A stretch of DNA of 64,000 nt, taken from Carposina sasakii. Its lineage: Eukaryota > Arthropoda > Insecta > Lepidoptera > Carposinidae. Under the pieces are notes generated by a model that saw only the letters and a program-made list of their open reading frames with translations, searched no databases and was not told the origin of the DNA. The stretch lies in assembly GCA_014607495.2 (NCBI GenBank), contig CP053152.1, positions 2,046,001-2,110,000 of the forward strand, given 5' to 3'. Numbering within the stretch: position 1 is the stretch's first letter; each line of letters opens with the position of its first letter. The position numbers were made by a program, and so were the translations under genes. Of this stretch, positions 11,901 through 24,737 are shown piece by piece.

Positions 11901-14900
11901 TGATACAACAGAAATTATGACGAACGAACAGAACAATATTCGGTTCAGTAACTGGGCCAACCTAAGAATAAAAAAAAATTAAAACAGCTGCTTGCTAATA
12001 TTCAGGTGTTGTAGTGGAAACTCTCACTTGGACGTGGCGTGGCTATATGTAGTTTATTTTTAGACTGACGAATTTGTTTCAGAAATGCGTGCCAGGTTGC
12101 GTAGACATTGCTGTAGCTAACCTGACTTGTGCGTCTGACAAATTGCGGCGTGACGACCACACGTGCGTGCCTGTCAAAGATTGTATATGCAATGACAACG
12201 GAGAGATTGTTAAGGTGAGATTTATTGACAACTACCCGCTTATTTGTGACCACTGTATACAATAGAAATATTTATAGATTAGAAAATACAGAAACCTAGT
12301 TTATATGGTTGTGCGTAGATAAATATGGATACACTCATGTTAAATATTATACGGCGTTTAAATGACCATCGATATTATTAATATTCAGTATCTTGTATCT
12401 AAAAAAGTTTTTATATTTGATAAAGACGTTAGCGACCCGTCCAAGATACTACCCTAAAGCTTTTCTATCCTGAGATAGTTGGCACGGTAAAAGGGCGTGG
12501 TTGTACATACATATGGACGCTATATGATGGCACCGCTTTAAGAGTTTTAAGAGTGGACAAAAATAGGCTTACAAAAGCATTATAGAACTAAACATTTCTC
12601 CTATATCTTACAGCCCGGAGCAGTAATCCAAAAAGGCTGCGAAAAGTGCCAATGTCTGGACAACGCAATGCATTGTGACTACACAAATTGTACCACAGTG
12701 ACTGTCTCCACCACCAACATCGAAACTGTTACGACGCCGTTTGTTACCACTTACCTACCGGTTACGACAACAGGCGTGCCTGTTACGACGACAGGCGTAC
12801 CTGTTACGACGACAGGCGTACCTGTTACGACAACTGGCGTACCTGTTACGACAATTGGCGTACCCGTTACGACAACTGGTATTCCATTTCTTAATTAAAT
12901 CACGCCAATTTGCACCATATACCTATTATTATACGGCTTTCTACTGTACAAACCGCCGCCGGATTGTAACCCTGACAAGTGAGTGTTAATCATTGTTTTA
13001 TTACGTATAAGTTGGTCTTTATGTTGCGTTACAAAGACATTGTAACATTCATGGGAAATACTTTTACTTAGAAGCTCGTGAATCAACCGTACTACTTACT
13101 ACTCGTAGATACAAATTTAGTTTTTTTAATATTTGTAATTAAAATATTCATATGGCTATGGATTATAGATCATGTGCACTCTCTCTCTCTCTCTCACACA
13201 AAAGAACTGTTAACAAGCCAATCTGATACATTTATTCGTATAGAGTTTTTTTACACAACCAGTCCTTAACATTGCTGTAACGTATCAGAAGGTTACTGGA
13301 GTAAGTTGGACATCTTTTTATCCTTGTCTGCCACACCACTAACACGTATATTCCGTCTCCAGTTACATCAACCTGCTATGGAACGGCACCAACCCTCCGA
13401 ATGCAGTGTTCACCGCGAGTTCTATCGCCAGTGAGATGTTCAGGCCGGAATACGCCAGGCTTGACGGCAAGGCTGTTTCTAATGGTATGTGACAGAGAAC
13501 GTTCGAGAATTCTTGAACATTCATAATCAATTATTGGGATTATTTACTAGTAAAAAGTTGAACAATGTGTCAAAAATGGCAGTTTAGACCATGTCAGTCA
13601 TTTGTTATTTAATAAAATTGATTGCAACAGGCAAGAAAATGGTAGCATGTAAATAAGGCTTATTTTTTTGGTTATGGCGTCCTCCTAAGCCCTAACATAT
13701 TGGAAAACTAGCACATTTAAATTCCTTCAATAACCGTCAACTATTGCCAAGGTTTTAGCGTTATTTTACGGCTGGCTGCCTGTCTGTATAAATATTATTT
13801 CAATATATAAAATTGTGATTTTTTCTAAAGCTGGCAGCTGGAGTCCTCAATACAGCGACCGGGACCAGTACATTCAAGTGGAGCTGCCCCACAGCACAGC
13901 AATATACGGGGTGGTGGTACAAGGCAGCCCGCTATATAACCAGTACGTGACCAGTTACGAGCTCATGTACGGAGACCAGCCCGGGGTTTTGTCGCCCGTT
14001 GTTGGGCCAGGGGGCAAGAAGAAGGTACGTAGACCAGAGGACAGCATCTAGGGAATTTATTTAAATTTTTATTGTGTAGCCATTAGGTGTCCCACTGCTG
14101 GGCAAAGGCCTTCCTATATTGCGCTTACAACTTTGTATCCTGGGTCACGTCTGTCCACCTCGAAACGAATCAGGATTATTTGCGCAATTTTTTATCTGAT
14201 ATTCTTTGCTATACTAATGATATTTTATTTTATGGAAATGGCTTGAGCACAATCACCGTATTCATATCAATATCTTTACATATACTATACCTGATTTCGG
14301 AACTAATATTTTTATGCAGTGACACAGAATAAGCGGTCATACACATAGTAACAAGCGCTATCATACAGTGGAACTATACAGTGAAACGCACTCTAGTTAC
14401 CCCACTAGCTCCTAGATTTAAACTTGGAATCCTCCACAGGTCCTCAGCGGTCCGCCAGACCACGTGACCGCGACCCGCCACCTCCTAAACCCGCCAATAG
14501 ACGCGCGAGTAGTCCGCCTCACTCCGCTCACGTGGCACGATGAGATCGCACTCCGCTTCGAGCTGATTGGCTGCGAGGAACCGCTGCCGACTACACCGGT
14601 GTCGACAGAGGCCGCTACTGTGAGTTTTGGTTTAGAGAGGGAATTCGCCCTTTTTGGTTGTGATTTTTCAAACATTTTTGTCGCATACAGAGATATTTAT
14701 GGAAAGGTACATATTTAGCCACAGACAATAATGCGTACTAACATTATTCCCAGACCTACGAACCTCTATGCCAAGACGACATCGGAATCAAATCAGGTCT
14801 GCCGGTAGACTTTATAGAAGTGAGCTCGAAACCTGAAGACAGGAAGTACCTGGACATCACCTCGGAGCGAGGCTGGCGCCCTCTGTACTCTACACCGGGA

Positions 14901-17900
14901 GAGTGGATTATGGTGAGACATTGTATCCAGATTTAGAAAGAAACTGCACTGCTCTTAAGTTCAAACTATGTTGTACAATTTGTCTCTTACTGTGTCCGTC
15001 GTTTGCTGATGCGAGGGTTATAGAATATATCAGCTGAATCTCCTTCCGCGCATGTCGTAAAAGTCGACTGGATCTCAGGCATTCTGTCAAGCGATAAGCT
15101 GGCAACTTGTCGCTGATCATTAACATCTATATATACAGGGTGTAACAGAAAGGGTATGTTAAGCGAAAAGCTGTATAAATAGCCCACTATAGAGAACCTA
15201 TTTCCAAAATTTGAGACTCGAAATCACATTTTTATTTTTCAAGATTGTATGAAAATACCTGAGATATTTAAAAATTCTCCATACTATCGGGAAAAATAAC
15301 ATGTGATTTCGGATCTCAAATTTTGTGGATAGGTTCTCTATAGTGGTGTAGTGTAGTAAGACCTTTATACCTTTATACCTTTATAGCTATTTACATAGCT
15401 TTTCGCTTAACATACCCTTTTTGTAACACCCTGTATATCGATCCGGAAGTTCTGGCTACCTACTCTATTTTGAGAACCCAGCCGTCTGTATATGGATGTA
15501 CGTGAATGTGATAACCAGTAGAGATATCTCACCCAAAACAAAACTCAACGTACCAATCCTCAAGCCACTTCTATTTCAGTTCGACTTCACCGCCCCCCGC
15601 AACATAACCGGCCTGAAAACTTCAGGCTCTGTGACAACATACCACGTGATGTATACCTCCGATCTATCCACCTTCAACCCGGTGGTACTTGATGATGGGA
15701 GTACGAAGCCGTTCCGCGCCAGTGTCGGCGAGTTTACGGTGAGAAAAAATAGTTTGCAGGATTTTAATGTTTGGCCTTTTATTTAGGTTTAGGTAAATAT
15801 AATGTATTAGCAGTTTAGTGCAATAAGATGATGGTTTTCACTGAATATCAATAAGTACTAGATACAAGATTTCAACATAGTAACTTTTTCTAATAATCTT
15901 TCAGATGACAAAAGTCTGTAGTCTGTTTCATAAATACCTGACCTACGATTGTTTGAAAACGTTTGCTTATCTATTTATGTAAAGGGGCGTCCGGGCTATA
16001 ATCTTTGTTATGTTATGACCTCTTTCCTCTTTGGCGAAAGCACACGAGGTTTACAAGTATTTTAGCTACAAGAAAACAAAAAAATATCGAGTGACAACTC
16101 AGGCCCCGGCGAGATTCGAACTCACGATCTCCTGTTTACTAGACAGGCGCTTTAACCAACTAAGCCACGGCGCCTCGAGGTTTTTTGTCGAAATATTGTT
16201 ATACAAGAAAATATCTATAGATAAAACGTCTGTCTGTGAATAGTTCTATTTTTATTTCGGACTTTCAGAGTAGAAATTCGTATTTCCAGAACATTTCTTA
16301 CACCATTCCCGTTTTACTTATGATCTGATTATTATGTAGGTTTTCTATTTATAAAAATGATATTTACATAATTGGTATACTTATTTATTGGCCAGTAGGT
16401 AATGTCTAGTGACCATCCGCCCCTGCATATTGAACACTGGCCAGTAGGTAATGTCTAGTGACCATCCGCCCCTGCATATTGAACACTGGCCAGTAGGTAA
16501 TGTCTAGTGACCATCCGCCCCTGCATATTGAACACTGGCCAGTAGGTAGTGTCCAGTGACCATCCGCCCGTGTTTAGGTGATTCAAATCGATGTTATTAT
16601 TATAAGTAGTACCTTTCGTGACTAATTTCGTTCCAGATTCTTAATTAAATTAGTTGATATTTTTATCATGTCTACCTTTATCTACCTAATTTACTTCAAG
16701 ATAATGACGATTTATTTGTTCAAGTGCCAATTATTGAATTATCAAAGTATGCAGGTAGGTAGATACTATATGTTCTTATAAAATATCTTTTATTTTTCGT
16801 ATGGTAACTAAAAAAATAAGTTTTAGGTAGGTTAGCCTAATGCGTTTCGTAGCATAATTCTGTATAATTGGGAATAAGTAAAATATTTACATGCGATTTC
16901 CTATTAAAATACTTGTTTATATTTTTATTTATAAATGTTTTAAAACGTTGTTAGCGTTCTCTCAGGCGATGACCTAGCAACTTGTCATTGATATTTACCA
17001 TTCTCCTTCGTGATCCTGTAGTTCCCATATTTGAGAACATTATACACGGCTGTATGTATGTATGTATGTAAAACGTTAGAATAAATTAGTTATTCTGCCA
17101 TTATAGACGCAAGTAGATTTCCACCGTCCAATCCGCGCGAGATACTTGAAGGTACTTCCTATCGAGTGGGACAAACTGATCGAGATGCGAGTCGAACCCG
17201 TCGGCTGTTTTGAACCTTATCGTAAGTATATTATAGTGGGTAAATTGTATGGCAAAAACTTTATCGCACCTTCGGTGGAACAAGGGCACAATGGCACAAT
17301 AAAATTGACAAGAATTGCTAAATGCAATTGTGCCCTTGTTCTACTAAAGGTGTGTTATTACATTTTAGACCAGAGGTTCCCAAACTTTTATTTCTCGTAG
17401 ACCCCTTTCAAAAGTTTACTGGTTCTGGTGGACCCCCTACAGGCCTACATCACATACAAATGAATTGTGAACCTCAAATTTTTCACGCCCGTCGAGTCTC
17501 CTGTAGACCCCTGGGGGTCCACCTGGACCACTTTGGGAACCACTGTTTTAGACATTCGCATTATGCAATATGCATAGAATGTACTTTTATCTCTGTTTAC
17601 TAGTTTTACTATTTATTTTTGCTATGGAGGTTGTTAGGGAAGGCCTATGTTCAGCAGTGCACTTCTCAAGGCTGAGAATCATGATTTAATTTTACCTTTT
17701 TACTTACTTTTTTGCAATGTGTAGTTATTTGTCCAGCAGTTCTGGCTGCCTCAATTCCGCGAACACAGCCATTTGTACATGCAGTTAGTTTAGTTTGTTA
17801 ACGTGTTATTAGCCTCCCCTCCCCCCCGCACGGAGGCGCCCCCGCCGGCCGGGTGCGCGCTGTGCCCGGGCGTGACGTCACAGCGCTGCGCGTGCGCCGC

Positions 17901-20900
17901 GCCGCTCTACTACAGCGGGGACGAGTGCGTGGAGCGCAACCTGTGTCCGTGCTTCGAAGGGTTCATGCCGTGAGTGTGCTGCATATTTACTTACATACAT
18001 TATTCCCCAAACAGGTCGAGCAGAAGTGTAGTACAAATTACACGCACACATTTCACCGGTTAGCCTATTAAGTCCCACGTGGTAATGGATGTTATTTCAT
18101 AGTCAATGTTTCCAAATACAACGCATTCTCATGAACATTTTTCTCCATGGAAGCATAACTGGGAAATGTCTGGTTCGCAAGATATTAAGGTCCAAAGATG
18201 AATTATCAAATTATCTATAATATAAAAATGAATCGCTAATTATGTTGCTAAGCGCGGATCTCTGAACCGATTTCGCAAATCCTTTTTTAGCGTATTTTTT
18301 GAAGTACGAGGATGGTTCTTACAGAAAATAAAAAATAAAAAATTGCCTTTTCCACTTTTGTATAGCGGCGGCACACGACTTTGTATACGTGAAAGGGCAA
18401 AGCCGGAGCGGATTTCTAGTAATAGTATAAATAATAGACTTATTTGTAGAAATGCACGTAGATACGTAAAACAAAAACATTTTTCCCGAAGAATTATTAG
18501 CAAAGATGTGCCACCAAGTAAATGCCTACCCATTATGGCTATATCAATACTATACCATAGCAATAGCTACGGCTTGTTTTACAATATGCCTTCGACATCT
18601 ACATTTCGCAGAGTATTGGGAAAATACGTTTAAGATGTACCCGTGTTGATTTTGTATCCAAATATTGTAAAAAAAAAATTTTGAGATGTGCCCCTGTAGT
18701 ATGAAAGCTGCAATTTATATACCGTTGCTTGTACCCTATGTTTCTGTTGTTTTCTCTACAGGTACCAAGTGGGATCCACATTCAGGGACGCGAAATGCCA
18801 GGACTGTATCTGCAAGCTCGGAGGGATCACCTCGTGCACGCCGCAGAAGGAATGCAAGTGTGGACCGGTCAGTTTTTACATTACATTTACCTAAATACAC
18901 TATCTGGATTCATTTGTATAGTTGTCAGACTGCTGTATTAAGAATTTAGCCGTTTTAGGGCAAGACTAGCGTCGGCTCATGAACAGAAAAATAGATTTTC
19001 ACTATTTTAAAGTTGGTTATATAATACTTGGGAAAAAGTTTCCAATAAAAAAAATATTTAAATTTAACTAAAGTATGTAGGTGCCATTTTGTTTTATAAC
19101 TTTTTGCCATCTTGTAGGTAGGCATGATACTATGGCCTGACTGACCTTTGACCACGGCCTTTTTCGCACGTTCTTGCTGTAACCTACTTTTCATCATCAG
19201 TTATCAACTTCCAGAACCTAGTACCAGCGCCATCAGCTGCCAACTGTAACTGCAACTGCATCCCCTGCCCGCCCGGTACTAGAATCTGCCCCACCAGCAA
19301 GATCTGCATTCCCTTGGACAAGTGGTGCGACGGTCTGCAAGACTGCCCTGATGATGAGCGGGATTGCACCACCACCACTATTACTACCACCACGACGACG
19401 TTAGAACCCGTTGTGGTGACAACGGTGGCGCCCACTGCGGCTGCCACGCAAACTACTACCACCACTAAAGCGCCACGTAAGTTATGGGTCTTTTGACTGC
19501 GCTAAATATGGTTTTCCATGTGATCCCCGTACTGATACGGGGCTTCCACGTCAGCGGCATCTTTTTCCGTGCATGTCGTAAGTCAACTAAGGAACTCTAG
19601 AATTCTCCCAGGCGATAAGCTAGCAACCTAGCAACTTTCACCGATAAATTTGCGTCCCCGCTAAACGTTGCGAAACGGAGATTTGATCCTGCAGTTCGAT
19701 CTACCCAATTTCGGGAATGCTGTCTATGTTCGTTAGGGAAAGACAAAACTAAATAGTGTTTTTGTTGTTCCAGTACTATCGGAGCCTATCAAACAAATCT
19801 TTCTTCATTTTATAACATATCGATATTGCATGTGTAGATTAACTATAATTAAATATTGATCTAGTATGACGATCTCCGACCGTATTTCGGCCAAGGCGAC
19901 CAATCTCTACGGAGATTGGCCAGGTACGCAGGAGATATTATAGTGCACAAGTGTGTGCGCAAACACAGATGCACTCTCTATTCCCTCACTCTCATAGTCC
20001 GATGGGACGGAAAGCCGACACGACCGGAGAGAGATCAGGCGCAGGACCAATGGTTTTATGTGCTTTCCGAGGCATGAGCTAAGTGACAATTTTGCAGCAT
20101 TAAAATCTGTACATGAAATAAATTCATTGGTGCACGTCTTAACCACTGGGCTGATCTAGTATATCCTAGTTTTTAATCCTATAATATTACCGTTCACAGC
20201 AAAACAATGTCCCAAAGTGGAATGTCCACGCGGATACCTGGTAATACCAGTGAGCAAGGCGTCTTTCTCTCGCTACACATCAGGAATCCCTCCTCCACGC
20301 CCGAGACAATCCTACCAGCGATATTATAGAGGGTCCAAGGGTGGAACCAAGACTGGGTATGCCAAGGGAGGGTATACGAAGACTAGTTTCGCTAAGGGCG
20401 GATTTGGATCTGGTAAGTTTTGTTGTTGTTTGGTTGTATATGTTATAAAACATGACGATGTTGATTAACGGTTCTTATTTACCCCATATAGTCTACTTCA
20501 TATCCCAGATTACTTCATACCTCAGACTAGTATGGTTCACACTCCAGAATAGTTTGGTTCACACTCCAGAAATTGTGTAGTTCGCATCCCAGAATAGTGT
20601 GGGTCTTATCTCATCCTAGAATAGAGTGGGTTCATACCACATAATAGGCTGGTTCACTTCCCAGGATAGTCTGATGCACACATCAGAATAGGCTGGTCAC
20701 TTCCCCAAATAGTCTAGTATATCTAAGACGTGTTTTCACCTAGGTAGATTTCGCATTTCGCTACAAAAATACTCGACAAGGATAACAACAGTGCTATTGT
20801 TTCACTGACAGCTTCTTACTACAAACTGACACCTATATGATGACGTAGCTTTGTGTCAAGTCCAAAATAATATCTTATTTTCAAAGACCATGATCTAAAG

Positions 20901-23900
20901 CTGATCAAACGTAATTCCAGCGCCCCCTACCAATCATGGATTCACACTAAACAAGCCGGCCACGCCCACGGCCGCACCAATCAGCGTCGAGGAAGAGTGT
21001 TCTGTATTCAAATGTGTGCCGCCGCTCGCTCCTATTGGCAAAGTCACCGAGCCGTGTGCGGTACTCACGTGTCCGAAAAACTACGCTCTGAAGCTCGATA
21101 CAACTGCTGTTGGGAATATGTGTCCGCAGTATGTATTTTATCACAGATGTTTTATGATTGCTTGAGTATTTATTTACTGGATATTTTCACTACTAACCGA
21201 ACTTTTACATCTCAACTATACCCTCAATATTGGTCAGAAGTGGCACCATGTGGTTCTATCGGCCCTTGGTGCTACTACCATACCCCGTAAGGGGTAAAGG
21301 CGTGATTATATGTATGTATGTATATGTTCAGAATGGACAATTCCTAGGATAAAGTTTAGACATACCTAAGATTCATAATCCTACGATGTGCCTATATGTT
21401 GTAATGTCGAACTTTTAAAAAAATAGAAAAAACCTCCAATTTGTTTTTAGTACAAACATACTAAATGCACGGGGGCTTGATTATTATTTTCTAAGCCTAA
21501 CCTAAAACTCCTTTTACATATATGATTTCCCTTATTATTATCCAGACGCAAAACACTATCTGTATGTTTGTGTATTGTAGCGCCTGAACTGATTTTGTTA
21601 AAACTATAATTTTGTTTCTCCCTCTTCTAATCGTCCTATCTCTTTTCTCGCCGCGTTTGCGGACCCCGTGTGTTCCCCCTATCTGACGACTGCCCAACCA
21701 CCGCGGTACTAACCTCTCGCTCGACAAGTGAATTTTTGTGTGTGACAAACTGACCTACCCAATCTGAGTGCCCTTCCCTTACCCTAAAAGTGAACTGTGA
21801 ACTTAAACCTTACCATAAATTCCTCGTGGAAGAAGAAAGAAGAGAAAACACACAGGTAACTCTTTGACCGACTCCTAAAATTTTATCTTTGACGCGACGC
21901 GATCCACCCTAAACAGATTTAAATGGTTTTTTTTTATATGAAAGCCTGCTGCTTTAGACGACTGCATGCGATATAACGTGACGACACTGTAAGGTTTTCT
22001 CCCGCTTGACAGATACGTGTGCGTGCCGCCGCCGGAGCGCCTGGTGTTCTGCAACATGACGGGCCGCACGTTCAACACGTTTGACGGCGCCGAGTACAAG
22101 TACGACGTGTGCTACCACATCCTCGCGCGGGAGACGCGCCTGGACGCCTGGGCCGTGCTGGGTGAGCGGACTGGTGCTGGCGAGGTTGTCTCGTCGTCTA
22201 ACGTTCTGCTGTAGGAAGTTCTGTAAACGTAGGCCTCCCCCGACCACTTCCAAGTATGCTAAACTTAGGTCTAATGACCTCCAACATGAAAGTCTACTGG
22301 TAAAGTAAATTGAAATTGGTAAATAGGTGCAGTTCTAGCCACACTCATTTCAAGAACACAGCCCTGTCTATGTCCTCTTTCACATATTCGCCAATGGCGA
22401 AATCTGGCTTACCTTCGGGAATGCGCGCGACCAATTTGATTCTAAATGTTCTGTTACAAAGAACGCAACACAACTAACTATAGTTTTTTACGTCTTTTAA
22501 CTAAGCTTATCTGACATAAACGCTGGCTTAGCATTTCGACAGCTAAACCTAAAAGCTACGAAATCATTTTCACCATCTTTGGACATCCAATAAAATATAC
22601 CATAAAATTTTGCAGTCCGCAAGAAATGCCGCGACGAAGGCTGCAAGAACGAGCTGCTAATCAGTCAAGACGACCAGTTCATAGTGGTCAAACCCAACAT
22701 GATGATAGAGTATGACAACTACGAGTACAGTGTGGAGCAGACCAGCAAGATCTGCTTCCAGAGGAACAGTTTCAACGTCCACCAGCTTGGCAGCGGCCTG
22801 GTTATAGAGTCACGGAAATATAACTTTACTGTACTCTTTAGTAAGGATGGCGATGTTAAGATTGGGGTAAGTAATTTCTAAGCCTTTTTATATCTACGTA
22901 TCCTCCAAAGGATTTGGGCAAAAGTGTTCAAATTACACACCTACTTTTCACCAGTCAGCATATTACAACTTTTCGCCAAGCACTTAGATACTGTACCTTT
23001 TAGCACTATTTACTTGCGACAAAACCTATGTTAACCGATATGCTATAAAAATACTTCTATTTAATAATAATAAACAAAATCTTATGTTTATATGATATGA
23101 TAAACATATAACAAAAATGTATCGGATTGCTGTCTGTACATGGAATATACCTATATATAAGACAAAATATTATAGAAATACCTTTATCAACGCAATAGTA
23201 CCCAAAACAATGATTTTTGGAATTTTTGTCTGTTTGTCTGTTTGTCTGTGCGTTTGTGCCCGCTAATCTAAGAAACGGCTGAATCGATTTCGATGCAGTT
23301 TTCAGGAATATATTGTCACAATATATTCCTGGAAACTGCATCGAAATCGAGGTCCCACTTAACATATAGGCTACTTTTTATCCCGGGAAAATGTTTTTAT
23401 CCCAGATAATTTCGATGTTTTGTTTTTTTCTGTAGTCCACGCGGACGAAGTCGCGGGCGTCCACTAGATTTCAATAAAGTCAATAAAGTACATTACATTA
23501 TGGTGAGATTCTTATACTATTCAGGATTGTACCTACATCCGGATGTTGGGCTGTTATCATAGCATTTAATTTAATCCTTCTGGGACATTAGGGTCGATTC
23601 CGACAGTCACACTAATTTTACGTTTAGGTTTAAGTGTGACTGCCGGAATCGACTATATTCTATAGCCAGTTAAAAATTACATGTCCTTTACTTTTATCGG
23701 CTCTTTCATGCTTGTTAAACTACTCAATGTAGTATACTTACAAAGCTATCATCACAACCCAGGTGCCCAAATCATCAATGGGCCGTATAGACGGCCTTTG
23801 CGGTGCGTTCGACGGTGACCACTCTAACGACCGTCGCAAGCCTGACGGTAAAGTGACGGCCAGCATCGAGGAGTTCGGACGCGCGTGGGCCAAGCCCGGT

Positions 23901-24704
23901 CTGCCGCCCGGCGCCTGCAAGCCCAGGGTCATCGACGATGAGAAGCAGAAGAGGATCTGGCAGATGTGCGATGTTATCACGTGAGTTGTAGTCGCCATCA
24001 TGTAAGGTCACCAGGGGTAAAGGCAACTTCATTACATATTGAAGTTTTAGATCATCGGAAACAGAGAATTTAGGAATTTTCAATAAATATAAAATTCTTT
24101 GGGTACCCTATGTCGAGAACACAGTTGTTTTTATAGATATACTAGCTGACCCGGCAAACGTTGTTTTGCCATGTAAAAGGGGTTGATCCTAGAGGGGTGA
24201 AAATTCATGGTTGTATGTATTTTTGTATGCTGTATCATAAAAAATAAAAACAAAAATTTTTGTAAAAAAAAAAAAAATTAGGGGTGGACCACCCTTAACA
24301 TTTAGGGGGATGAAAAATAGATGTTGTCCGATTCTCCACCCTAACCGATATGCATGCTAAGATTTACGAAAATCGGTCGAGACGTTTCGGAGGAGTTTAA
24401 CTTCTAACACCGTGACACGAGAATTTTATATATTAGAAGATGTATAAAATGCTTTGTCTTAAATGACTGACGAATCAACACACAGCCTAAACCACTGATG
24501 TAGTGTATTTTTTGCATAACGTGCATCCGAAAACATTTGATTTTCTGAAACTACATGGGAAAGCCCGTGAATCGTCTCTAGTAATGTGTTGTGTTGGTGT
24601 GGTCCAACTCTGTGTACTTTGTGTAATAGATATAACACATTGCTTAGTGGTTATAGCGGCTGGCACGGTTTGCAGCGGTCGTGGGTTCGATTCCCACTCG
24701 GGTG

Positions 24705-24737
<33 letters not shown>

